Shown here: piece by piece, positions 24,201 through 34,461 of the stretch
Position numbering within the stretch: position 1 is the first letter of the stretch
How the letters are laid out: the number at the start of each line of letters is the position of its first letter
Origin: Myrmaecium sp. VS I D KN 1
Taxonomy: Eukaryota > Ascomycota > Dothideomycetes > Valsariales > Valsariaceae
Length of the DNA stretch: 64,000 nucleotides
NCBI GenBank assembly: GCA_019775845.1
Contig: JADQAV010000020.1
Coordinates: forward strand, 744,001 to 808,000
Direction: 5' to 3'
Notes under the pieces: generated by a model
Told to the model about the DNA's origin: nothing
Database searches by the model: none
Seen by the model: only the letters and a program-made list of their open reading frames with translations
Program-made: the position numbers and the translations under genes

Positions 24201-24892
24201 AGTTCCTGAAGGAATGGGACGGGATGGACGAGCGGAGCGTCTTCATCATGGTCGCCACGAACCGGCCGTTCGATCTGGATGACGCGGTCCTGCGCCGCCT
24301 GCCCCGCCGCCTCCTCGTCGACCTGCCCACCAAGCCCGACCGCGAAGGCATCCTACGCATCCACCTCAAGGGCGAGCAGCTCGCCCCGGACGTCGACCTT
24401 TCCCGGCTCGCGGAGGAGACGCCCTTCTTCTCCGGCAGCGACCTGAAGAACCTCGCCGTCGCCGCCGCCCTGGCCGCGGTGAAGGAGGAGAACGCCGCGG
24501 CGGCGGCGGCCCGGGCCGCGCTGACCCGCCAGGCCGAGGCCGAGGGCCGCGCCGTCCACCCGGACGAGCTCCGCGCCCTCTACCCGGCCCGCCGCCAGCT
24601 CGCGCGCCGCCACTTCGACGCCGCCCTCGCCGAGATCGGCGCCAGCGTCTCCGAGGACATGAGCTCCCTCGGCGCCATCCGCAAGTTCGACGAGCGCTTC
24701 GGCGACCGCAAGACGGGGGGCAAGCGCCGCAGCGTCGGCTGGGGCTTCGGCGGCAAGCGCGTCCAGGAGCGCGACGTCCGCGTCCGGGATCCCGGCGCGG
24801 CGCCCACGGTGACTCCCCCTTCTACTTCTCCTCCTCCCTCGTCGGCGCCGCAGGCTCCTGAGGTTGCGCCGGCGGGTGGGGAGAGTAAGTGA
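21215..24892 (+). CDS. AAA ATPase, probably mitochondrial (Msp1/ATAD1-like C-terminal domain)
   Basis: A 1225-residue protein read as one exon. The first 60 residues are rich in Arg, Ser and Ala with almost no acidic residues (MHAAARRALSSVPTRRRLS), a mitochondrial targeting signal; RRYPPIRLFHSSRALH fits a processing site. The AAA module occupies about 870-1110. It has Walker A GPPGTGKT (913-920), Walker B VVFIDEAD (about 968-975), sensor-1 ATNRP (about 1014-1018) and arginine fingers LRRLPRR. This core resembles Msp1/ATAD1 and similar meiotic-clade AAA proteins that extract or unfold membrane proteins. The large N-terminal region (about 200-800) is not a domain I recognise; fungal homologues of this length carry it. 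The C-terminal 80 residues are basic, then Pro/Ser-rich. A possible in-frame intron at 21671-21814 (144 nt, GTACGT to TCCAG) would remove a Ser/Ala-rich segment. The AAA assignment is certain; Msp1-likeness and substrate are inference. Confidence 0.9.
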   Translation: MHAAARRALSSVPTRRRLSAAAVRSSTTTSSVSAAGAATTWLPARLIAGRRYPPIRLFHSSRALHDESSAVPPSAPAAQPPSDPALPSDAPATNVSEEGKSEALAEEKDKVEGKELDPSNGTPAAAATAAAAAQQPANGGGPRGRTARLRDAVRQSQLKHQHTRLGHAPPPHSSSSSVPSSATASAAVAAKKRSGSNRFQDLPPVVVPQWFVEENVVLPEETELVSRLAPGWGTVEHVVRLDRLAANGEVEGQREIGRMLNLSLAVPDKDSVREEKADNEEQSGDKVWENRVAEEQRLIEDRLQKYLEAVREAGDEEGKGAKAAVNALRNLHHASCFSPYRDITNAEVRATVAACLRLPAKTPKADEYAKTDVNLYAPYDGAHTDLNALVQDVAHAEGADLIRLGPEDLAELVGNYVGNELAADSPPVMHLGYDTYALSSGEQTSRESEDQFSIDADELEDDTQADQASRDFGVGAGGLGGIIKAISIKIPGVGSQGGRSSSLGGLPFFSGSLQPMESGQAGGWSKYQDLKLTALLESLIDTPHAKRENAHFNMEALDLLDTKDETGMEGARETGNAYDVEHTIQKNHRLHWVYARRQWPQTSRTSLSPPRHPDVRKTIIQLVDSELNGTYYGAQIVEKLQDIVKRRRGNGEQIMIVGTSHSIKLFPERSKSGIVSAQSKGYDENTRTIVLPHPSFKMKMPSPHAPKRLSESAKKTLSINIRHLQHTIRYLSPETDLALGRHGGALSLADWVPELSTKVLPAEEIVRTVLVALGVQALQPQTPTLRIEHIDLALFLIRISDRLKFQWAKQAVASEALKAARHANPQVTTPTAADMAADARIAAALAKANEYEKKLASNIVRPSAIKTTFSDVHATPATIDALKTLTSLSLARPDAFSYGVLANDKIPGLLLYGPPGTGKTLLAKAVAKESGATVLEVSGSEINDKYVGEGEKNVRAIFSLARKLSPCVVFIDEADAILGSRSERSNRSSHREIINQFLKEWDGMDERSVFIMVATNRPFDLDDAVLRRLPRRLLVDLPTKPDREGILRIHLKGEQLAPDVDLSRLAEETPFFSGSDLKNLAVAAALAAVKEENAAAAAARAALTRQAEAEGRAVHPDELRALYPARRQLARRHFDAALAEIGASVSEDMSSLGAIRKFDERFGDRKTGGKRRSVGWGFGGKRVQERDVRVRDPGAAPTVTPPSTSPPPSSAPQAPEVAPAGGESK

Positions 24893-25663
24893 TGGCTGAG
24901 TGGGCGGGCGGGTTGACCATTGCAGCACGCAAGCGTAGTAGTAGCATTAGCAGTAGTAGTAGTAGTAGTAGCATGATAACGTAACATTCTCGCCGCACAG
25001 GCAGGTGGGGGATCAAACCGAACGGGCAGGGAGGGTAGGGGTAGTAGTGTGAACTGGACTGGGGGCGTGTTCTATCGCGTGGGGGAAAGCGACCGCCTTC
25101 AGTATTTATCATCCATAGTATTTTGTAACGATCATACGCATTTTCTTATTTTTTCCCATTTTTCTTTTCCTCTTTTCCCTTGTGGGAGGTTCTCCCTTCT
25201 CCGGTTGCATCAATAGTGATGATGATGAATCTATGATGGGCCTGCTATAGCAGCAAGGCAAGGAGGAATGGAAAGAAGGGGCCCTGTGATATGGCATGGG
25301 GTCGATTCGGAGGAGGCGAACGTAACAAAGCCTATACATCACTTCGTTAAGAAAGGACAAAGGAGGAAATGATTAAATGAAAAAAACGAGATAGATGGCA
25401 GTGAAGAGGAAGAAAGAATCAAGATCGTACCGGTACCGGTCCGCGACCGCCACCACATCGTGGCAACGTACAGTACATATAGTAGCACAATCTATAGAAC
25501 CCAATCATACCCTCCTTCCGTGCAGATGAAAGGAAACAACGCTCGACCCCGAGCTCAAAAGCGGAAACAGAACGATAGCGTAAAGATAAATGACAACATG
25601 CAAGCGCGTTGCTTCCTCCCCTCCTCCCCTCGCGATTTCCACACGCAGAACGTGCCGTGTAAC
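24893..25663. other. Convergent intergenic region
   Basis: Shared 3' DNA of the AAA gene (plus) and the phosphate transporter (minus). It holds an AGT microsatellite and T-rich or A-rich 3' UTR-like stretches. No gene supported. Confidence 0.6.
24952..24972. repeat. AGT microsatellite
   Basis: Seven AGT units just downstream of the AAA gene stop, in the presumed 3' UTR, with shorter GTA runs before it. Confidence 0.9.
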
Positions 25664-28508
25664 TCAGAACCCAGCGGCCAACATCAGCCCGTACCCGAGC
25701 GTGACGATGACGGCGAAGGTGAGGATGCTGCTGGGCACGCCGCGCGTGATGAAGTGCTTGACGCGGAGGTACCGCTGGCCCGTCTGAGAATCCTCCATCA
25801 TGATGGCGGCTGCAAAAGAAAAAAAGCACAGAGAATTAGCAAGCAGTTCGGGGAAGGAAGGTAGACAGCCAAACTTACTCATGTTGGGGAAGCCGCTGGT
25901 GGGCAGGCCCATGGCGGCGGAGCACATGAGCACGGCGCCCATGACGAGGAGGTTTGGGTGGGGCTCGGCCATGCCTTGACCGACCTGTTGAACGAGCGGG
26001 AGGACGATGAGGGCGGCGACGGTGTGCGAGATGAAGGTGGCAACGACGAGGATGAGGCTGCAGAAAACGACGAGGACGGAGTAGAGGGAGAGGCCTTCGA
26101 CCTTGGCGGTGATGCCCCCCGCGATGGTGTGCAGCAGGCCGGATGAGTTGACCGCCTTGCCCAAGGCGAGACCGCCCGCGGCGAGGATGATGATGGTCCA
26201 GAGGAAGTTGTTGAAGTCCTCCTTGGTGAGGATGCCGGTACCGAAGAAGGCAACGATAGGGATGATGGCCACGACGCCCATGTCACCGAAGATGGGCTCC
26301 AGCTGGTGCGTCACGCACCAGAGCACGATCGTCAATACGGTCACCGCGCTGATGAACCACTGCACGCCCGAGAAGCGGTCCTTCATCGGCCGAATCGGAA
26401 CGATGGTCGTGTTTCGCCCCGGCTTGAAGGTGAGTAGCAGAAGGAGCCAGATGAGGATGATAGAAAGAATGCAGACAGGCAGAGCGATGAAGAACCACGC
26501 GCCCCAGCCGGGTTGTGGGCTCATGTTGTTGAGCGCGATGAGGTTCTGTGGGGAGGCAATCGGAGAGGCGGCGCCGCCGATGTTGGAGGCAAGCGCGATA
26601 CCGAGGAGGAGCGCTTTTGACATATCGGAATCGGAAGGGAGGTTACGAAGGATGGGCTGGTCATGTTAGCGAAGTCACTTCTATCAACAGCTGTCTCTAA
26701 CTTACTTGAACGATAGAGAAGCAGAGCACGGGGGCAGCGACGTTGCTAATCCACATGCTCGCAAAGGTGGCCACAAACATGCTGGTGAGGAGGACAGTCC
26801 TGGGCTTGGTGCCGGCCTTGCTCAAGACGAACGTTGCCATCATCTTGGCGATGTTGTACTTCGAGAGGGCCGCAGCGATGGTGAAGCCACCAAGCAGTAG
26901 CATGATCACCGGCGTCCACATAGCGGAGAAGACAAAGGAGGCAGCTTGCTTGGCCTCGAGCCGGTTGTGTGGCTTCTGGTCTGAACGGACAACTCGAAGG
27001 ACCACAGCAAGGAAAGGAACGAGCAGCGACGTCACAAATAGAGGAATAGCCTGGTCACAAATCAGGAATCGACGGTAAATAAGTCACGTCGTGCGATGGA
27101 TGACTTACCTCAGTTGCCCACAGCAAGCTCACCAACGCCACCAGCGCCAGGCAATTCTGCTCCTCCGGCTTCTCCATGATGGGCACGCACAGCAAGACGA
27201 CGAAGACGACGATGGCGAGGATGAGGACGTAGAAAGTCGAGCTGAACAGCCACGCCGGACAGCGGTATCGTCCGATGGGCGTCTCGATCTCCTTCATTTC
27301 CAGCTCCACTTCGTCGCCCTGCAACCTCGCTTTCCGCGGATCGTCTTGCCCCAGCACGGTGCGCCGCAAACCCAAATTCGCCGCCTGAGCCTTCCGCTCG
27401 ATGCCAATCATCTCCCTCCATACCGTGTTACGTTCCCACACAACATGTTCGCGAAGATGCAACCGCAGCTCCCGCTTAGCCTCCGCAACATTCCCGTTCG
27501 TGACCAGCTTGGCGTACGCCTTCTCGATCTTGTCCAAATTCTCCCCCAACCGTTGCATCGTCGGCTTCTGGAACGGATAGGCAGGCTCCACGTGCTGCTG
27601 CATCCAGTTGCTCTTCATGTTGCGATCGAGGATCTTGTCGTACTTCTTCAACACCTTCGTGAACCCGGTCTTGTTCAGCTGGATGAACGACCGCAGCTCG
27701 CAGATGCTCACGTACGTGCTGATGATGCGCTTCTGCAGGGTGAGCCGGTTGTCGTACAGAGAGGACGAGACCATGTCGTGGTAATCATCCATCGCCTGAC
27801 TCGCCCGTCGTCGGGAGGCGGTGGCATCCGTGTATTGCGAGTTCATTAAGTCGCCATCGAACCCCCGATGCCCATCCTGGCTCCGTTCCCTCCTCAGCGC
27901 AGACCGCTCATCCACATCCTCGTCATCACTGTTGTCCGATTTGACCGTGGCAGTGCTCTCACGCCTCCCCAGGTTTCCCCACCGGAGCGCCTTGACCAAA
28001 CTGCCGGAGCGCGCTCGCTCGTCCCGCGAGGACTGGTGCGGACCGTTGCCGTTGCCGTCCGCGCCCTGCTCCCCGTTTTCCATGTCATCCTGCTCTTGCT
28101 CGAATAGATCCAAATCCTTCAGCAGGGACTCCAGTTCCCCGGTGATCTCGAGTTCCTTAAGCTGATAGAACGAGCAGATCTTCTCCAGCTCGTGCTCTAG
28201 CGCATTTCCAAACACCTTGTCCGGGTCGTCGATGGTGCCATGGAGCAACGGCGAGCTCTCCGCATCCTGGGTGAGCGGGCCGGCTTTCTGGTGGACTTGC
28301 TTCTCGAGGTTGTAGATCCTGCAAGGAAGCCCCGTCAACGACAAGATCGGCGAGTTAGCGACAGGCAAACCATGCGGGAGGTCGGAGGATGCGCTTTTGG
28401 TTTCAAGGCACCGTTGTAGACTCACAGCTTCTTTAGATTGCTATACGCGATGTAGTGGCTGCTCCAGTCCGGGACAGCATTGAACTGCAGGCTGTGAGAG
28501 AACTTCAT
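25664..28508 (-). CDS. SPX-domain low-affinity phosphate transporter (Pho87/Pho90/Pho91 family)
   Basis: Moves inorganic phosphate across a membrane, with the cytosolic SPX domain sensing inositol pyrophosphates. CDS is complement(join(25664..25809, 25879..26656, 26706..27050, 27109..28318, 28426..28508)), 853 residues. The start is fixed by the near-invariant SPX opening MKFSHSLQFNAVPDWSSHYI, although the frame is open upstream. The first intron cuts the codon in NLKKLIY. The SPX core helix KVLKKYDKILD lies at 249-259, and an acidic Ser-rich insert sits at about 100-200. Membrane segments begin near 388 and continue to the C-terminus, with SLC13/DASS-type motifs such as SNIGGAASPIASPQN and GLPTSGFPNM. 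Introns are 107, 58, 49 and 69 nt. The last (25810-25878) is stop-free and in frame; removing it gives FPNMTAIMMED, as expected for the family. Vps39 lies 849 bases upstream on the same strand. Yeast Pho91 is vacuolar, Pho87/90 plasma-membrane; the sequence does not decide which applies. Confidence 0.95.
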
Positions 28509-29356
28509 CTCTTCCTCCTCGAGCAGGCGGGCAAGCTTCCGCCGCCGATATTGTTCTCGCTTGCGCGCGGCGCGGTCGTCACCGTCGTCGCGGAAGTGCC
28601 TGCCGGGGTCGTGGGGGTAGGGGAACCCGAAAGCGCTTTCCGGAAGCGGTTGAAGCTCGAAGGACTCGGGGCCAGCAGGAGGATTCCAGCTACGACTGCT
28701 GCCGTGGTCCAGCTTGGCGGACGGAGCGATGGTTGCGAGGGAGGGAAGGGTAAGGAGAGGAGAGGAGAGACGGGGGCTTATGGAGGGATGATGGGTCTGG
28801 TTTACGCGGGCGAAGGAGCGGTGTTGGCGGTGGTGTGCATCTGCCTGGAGCACCAATGGGCTTCGTCTGATCCTATCGTAGGTAAGTTATCGTCCCCTTA
28901 GCAGCGACGGTATCGCGGCCACGATGCTCCGTCGACAATGGTGAACAATGGCATGCCTTGTAAAGTATGCGCTGAGCTGTGAGTGGCTAACAAACCATTG
29001 ATTCGGCTGAGTAACGGTAAGGTTTTCCGCCTGCTTACTAGCTCCGACGTCACCGACAACAAGTAGGCTGGTCGTCCACGGCGGCATGCGGATTTGGCTC
29101 TGTCTGATTGGTCGCCCTATTTGCACCCACGACCGCTGCCAATCGTTTATGCCTTGGAGCCTTGAAGCCTTGCATTCCCGGTACTTCATCGAGTTGTCGC
29201 CTTCAACTACACTTCATATCTACTTAACCCCACATCTAAGCAAGGAGAAAGAAAGAATAAATAAGAACAGTCAATGGGTATTGAACGAGACAAGACATAA
29301 CACAACCAGCTATCCATAACAAAAACAAAACCCCCCAAGTCTCCCCTCTCTCCCTT
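28509..29356. other. Intergenic region, promoter of the phosphate transporter
   Basis: Lies between the end of vps39 and the start of the phosphate transporter, both on minus. The first 350 bases are still open in the transporter frame but low in conservation signs, so I read them as 5' UTR and promoter. I see no CACGTG-type Pho4/NUC-1 box in this stretch. No other gene. Confidence 0.5.
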
Positions 29357-32300
29357 TCAATTCCATCCAACACCCATCCTCCTATTTGCTACAGCACCGC
29401 CAGCAGACCCTCCCTTCGCAGCACCGCCAGCACCAGCACCAGCACCGCCAACTCCCACCACGCTCCTCTGATAACAGCCCGAATGGACCACCCCATTATC
29501 AGGATAGACCCGAATCGCCGCGCCACCGAATCTCTTATGGCACACCGCGCAATGTCTCTCCTCGCCGATGATCACACGGCGATTCCGGCCGCCTTGTGGG
29601 CCCCCCGGCTCCCCGAGCAATACTTTGCCCTCGACGCTGGCCCGGAGCACCCCGCGCAAGCCCCGGACGATCCGCTCCTCGTTCATCACGCTGTTGGCGC
29701 TGCGGACCCGGCCGCGGAAGTACGATTCCAGCTCGCGGATCGGCAGGTCGTCCGGGATGAGAGCGAGGGTGTTCGAGGCCGGCAGGCGAGCCCCGTGCTT
29801 GCTAAGGAGATCGAGGGCCGGTGGCAGGTTGGGCTGGTGCGGGTGGGGTGGGGAGAGGTAGAGGGAGAGCAAGGTGTGATAGATGGACGGGGTCGAGTCC
29901 TCTGGGTCGGCGGTGGGAGCGGCAATTGATGACGAGGTGGTCATCCCTGCTTGGCCTGGTGGGGCGATGGAGGGTTGGGAGTGCAGATATACTTGATTGC
30001 AATATCTAACAGATGGCAAGGTTAGCATGACGGGAAGTTTCACAGGCCTGGTCGGAAATGTGGGACAACTTACTCTTCCGCTTTGTCGTAATCCTGCAGC
30101 TGGAAGACATAGATTTGCAGCGCCTGCTTGTGCTGCCCCATCTTGCTGAGCACGATCGCGCGGGACTCGTAGAAGTCTGGGTCGTCGCTGGGTAGCTGCG
30201 AGAAGGCTCGAGCCCGGTTGTATTGCGCACTGCTCTTCAAGAAGTCTTGCAGCCTTCGCCTCCACTGCGACCTCTCTTCTTCGCTCGCGAAACCCCCATC
30301 CTCCACTTTTAAATCCTTGGGCTTCAGTCGCTGGAGGTAGAGTTCGATCAATTGTTGGTGGAACTCCGGCGTCAGGTCATTAAGCTCTTGGATTACATGC
30401 TCCAGATACCGCACCGCGAGTTTCGTGTCGATCTTCTGCAGGAATTCCAACACTTGATGTCGCGGCAACGTCTCTGCGTTCTCGGTGTCCGCCAAAAATA
30501 CCTCCATGCCCAAGTCCGGTTGCTCACGGATCGGCCACTCCGCAAACTCGAGTATAAGGTCGATCATGTCCGGCGATAACGCCTGGAGGTATGCCACCGT
30601 CCGCTGGGGACCACGGAGAGCTGGTGACACCGCCCCATCATCATCCTCGTTCTTTCCGAACTTCTGCAACAGCTCCAAGGCTTCCCGATGAAGCTTTTTT
30701 CCATGCAAGAAGTCAATCAGTTCACTATACCGTCCGCTCTCATAGAGCTTGTCCCTAACCACGTCAGGATCGCAGAAGTTCTCGATACGGAAGAAGGGAC
30801 CAGCCATGCTCGGGCTGACAAGCATGTAGGCGCGGAAAAGAGATGTGTCGACGAAGCTCGCCACTTCCTTCAGTTTCTGATGCCATTCCTCCGGATCGTT
30901 GTTCTCCGGCGGGGAAGATATGTATACGTGAAAAGGAGGCTTTGCGGGTTGTGCTTGGTTGTCACTCGGTTGCGGCAGTGGTTCTTTCAACGAACCATCC
31001 ATGTTAAGGTAGTTTTTGAGGTCGGTACGTGTCTGGACGAGGAATGGGCGGAGCTCGTTGATAGCAAGCTTGAGGTCTTTACCCTCTGTGGAACGTTAGT
31101 ACTCGAGCAGGAAATGAACATATGGAATGTTCACACACCTAAAGCCTTATCGGTTTCCACGGTCTCTGTATGCTTCCCTCTGATACTAGCCGTCTCACTG
31201 CCCACCTTCCCTGACCATATCGATGCTGCGTCAGGGTCGTCTCTGGCAGCCTTCAGATACCCAAACATTGAGCGCCCGATGCTTGCGGTTGGCGGAATCG
31301 AGCTGAGAGTAGTCTTGCTGCCTTCAACACTCGCCTCCCCATTCGCCTCAGCCCCATCAGCATCCTTCCCGTCAATCTCCTTCTCCCGATCCTCGGCTTC
31401 TGAGTCCTTCGCCTCTTCGATAGAAGAAAGCTCTCCAGCAACGGACTTTGGATATAGAGCTATGACCCTTTCAGGCGGAGCTTTCGCTTCTGCAAACAGA
31501 GCCATCGCGTCTCGGTATTTCCGCTGCTCAAAGAGCCCCTTGGCCTTGAGTATCTTGGTCTCTCGCAACCTCCCCTCCTTGTCTTTGAGCAGAGTATCTT
31601 CCAGCATGCTCAACAGACTGATGGCCTCATCGTATCTTCCGCTATTGACCAGTTCGTCGATTTGCGTATCGTAGTCCAATGCGCCCATCCGCCAGATGCA
31701 CCGATCGCTCGCTACCAAAAAGCCCTTGCCGGCATGCGCAAGGCTAATATTCGGTTGCGGCACGTGTAGATGGATTGCATTCGGTAGGGATACGGACTGG
31801 AGTAGCGACAGCGTATCGGGGTTTCTCACCTCTAGCGCGCCCTTCGCCGGCGGTGGCAGCGCCAGCAGGTACGGGTACGAGTATCCAATAGCCTCCGGCG
31901 CAGCGGCCCAAGGAACCTGTCTCTTATCCAACGGATTCCCATCCGTGTCGATGAAGAGCGTATTCACGTCTCGCGCGAGGAGCACCTCTCCCTCATTTAA
32001 CCGTGTCGCCATCGGCTTCGGCACCCAGCTTCCCATGCCCATGTACCCAATGCCACTACTGATCACCGCTCCAAAGCGCACCTGCGCGCCCGCTTCGCCG
32101 GCGCCTGCAGGCTTGTTGATCTCTTTGATCTCCGCCGTCTCCACATTAACCAGCACAAAACCCGGATCCATACCCAGCACGATCTTCGTGCCATCCGCCC
32201 AGCTCAGGCTCTTGATCGCGCTCGGCAGCCCGATCTCCTGCGGCGCATCCCACGCCTCCGCCGGCTCCATGTCCACCCACTTCCACAGCATCAACTTCCG

Positions 32301-32848
32301 CTTCACCGCTACCGCAAGTCGGGACACGATGCTGGGTATGCCGGTTTGCGGGTCCTTGACGATGTTGGATGTGACGGCAAACGCCGAAGCACCACGTGTC
32401 TTATCGAGCCGAGTCTGTAGAGCGTAGGATGAGAGGTCGTGGAGGGAAACGTGGGAGTCGCTGAGGGAAAGCAAGAGGGAGGCTTCTTTGATGAGCGCCA
32501 GCTGGGTAACCGGACGGCGGGAGAATTTCTCCTCCTCACGAAGGAGGTCCGTAGGCTTTATCTTCGGCTTGTCCGATGGAGAAGATGGCGGTTCCACGCC
32601 CTCCTTCGGGGGCGAAGTGGGAGCTTGTGCATCGCCATTGGCGCTCTCGTCGGCCGGCTCGTTGACACGGTAGATGCGAAGCGCACCGTTGTTGAGGCCT
32701 ACTAGGAGACGATCGCCTTCCGAGGTATCAGCTTCAGCAGACAGTGTGGGAAGGAGAGAGGAGTACCATATGCGAGGATTGATTCGATTTTCGACCGGTC
32801 CCTTTGCTTAAATTCAACGATGGGCCGAGCCGTGAATGCAGACAGCAT
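29357..32848 (-). CDS. VPS39: Vam6/Vps39, HOPS tethering subunit
   Basis: Subunit of the HOPS complex that tethers membranes for fusion at the vacuole; in yeast it also makes vacuole-mitochondrion contacts. CDS is complement(join(29357..30005, 30074..31085, 31139..32716, 32767..32848)), 1106 residues, a typical fungal length. Exon 1 encodes MLSAFTARPIVEFKQRDRS. A 50-nt intron with a weak GTACTC donor but a good GCTGAT branch joins SILAYG to DRLLVGLNNG, restoring the conserved N-terminal citron-homology (CNH) region (about 15-350). The middle (about 390-900) is helical clathrin-repeat-like sequence (GRYDEAISLLSMLED, KLHREALELLQKFG, KQALQIYVFQLQDYDKAEEYC). The C-terminus has a zinc-binding knuckle with C1043, C1046, H1065 and C1068, then a Gly/Ala-rich tail. 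An acidic insert (about 440-480, EDREKEIDGKDADG) interrupts the helical repeats. Introns 2-4 are 53, 68 and 50 nt depending on direction, all in consistent phase. Confidence 0.96.
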
Positions 32849-34461
32849 GATAAATCGGGAACTTCGCACACGCCGGGAGGGGTTTGGAGAGCATGCGACT
32901 TAGACGAGCGTCCTACCGGCTCTTTATCATGGCGCTGGGGGTATAATGCGGAGCGGTGCTGGCAGCGGCGGTGATGTCCACGATGATGTTAGCTGTCCAT
33001 GTGGCCCGAGCTCGTGTAGCTAGCTTCGGAAACCGAAGCCTCATATATCAGGCCTGAGTTTTCTTCCAACAGCCCATATCGATTATGCAGGCTGCGCTCG
33101 CTCTATCTACGAATATCCCGAAAGCCACTTAGAGCACGCTACACCTTACAATATCCATACAACAGACATGATATTTCACTCACGACAGAGCATGTTAAGA
33201 ACAAAAGGCTAATATTTGTGGGACAGCGTCCTGCTTTTCATTATATCTAAGCCTGAAGAATTGTCTCTTGGATAAAGGCAGCCGAAGATATAATGATCGT
33301 CCTAGCCCAGTCTCCAAGAGCGCATATTACTCTATTAACGAATTACGAAAAAGGGAGCAGTCCCACCGCTGTCCTAGAAAAATAGCCCAGTAAAAGCCGG
33401 GTCGACGCGGAGAGCTGATCCAGCCCTTCATCCAGAGGACGAGGATGTGCCCTGCATCGGCCGCACTCAGCGCATCTCTGTCGTTCCCTTCCATCTTCCT
33501 GAGGAAACCCCCGGGAAGGAAGGAAAGAGGAACACCCTTGGAAAAGGGTACGCTCGTTACCAGTCAGCTCGTGAAACCGTCTGAACCACCAGCTCAAGTC
33601 GAACGCCGGAGTGTCCGACGAGGGAGTACTTGAAGACGGCCAGGCGAATGAGCGATTATATCCAATATGTCCGGCTCGTTGCACAGTCTTCCCCCGCACA
33701 TCTTCCGCAAACACTGCAACTGTCCCAGGCAAAGAAGCCTACCAACTGCAACCAGAAGCCAGCTTTCGTGGAGTGGTGACGTCTTCATCACAACTCTCGA
33801 CGTTTCAACATCCTCTGCATGCCGCAAGGCAACCGGGCAAGCCGCGGGAAGCTTGCGAAGGAGGGAGTGAACGAAGAGAGTGTGTGAAGGAAAACCGAGT
33901 CCACACTTGTGGACTTGAGGGAGGGAGATTCCAGTGCGAGGGTATGTTGGGAGCAAGCGGAAGGAAAGGAGGTACGCAACTGGAGAGGAGCGGGATGGAA
34001 AGGACCCGAGCAAGAGACATTTACCATAGGATGATAAGCCGCTCACGCACACTTCGCGTGTAGCTTGCCCTCAGTGCTGAAGAGGAAAGTGTAAGAGTAT
34101 GTGTCGTGAAAGGAAATAGAAACGGGCAAGCTAACCGGAAAAGCGGGAGTTTTTTCATCCTAACGCCATTGCAGAACGCAGAGCAGAACAATCAAAACAC
34201 CAAACCAAAGTGAATATGAAACCTTTTGTTTAAGAACTCCAGGTCGCATAACACCAGTTTCCGGAGGAGAGGGAAAAGACCCGTCATCCTCTCGGTTCAG
34301 CAGAAACCATAGGGGGGTATCTGTAGAATGACCCAGGGACCAAGATACGTAACCCGAGCATTTACGACCATCGCAGGGCCATCTACTAACTCGCATCCTT
34401 TATAACTCAGTCCATCAACGCCGAAGCGGAGGAAAGGTCAATGGAGGACCTGATATCTAAA
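32849..34461. other. Intergenic region between vps39 and prm1
   Basis: Contains the vps39 promoter and the 3' region of prm1, both minus genes. Several frames of 100-150 codons occur at 33343-34063 on both strands, but none has a recognisable motif or consistent splice structure. The stretch 32990-33340 is AT-richer. No gene is called; a short non-coding transcript is possible. Confidence 0.45.
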
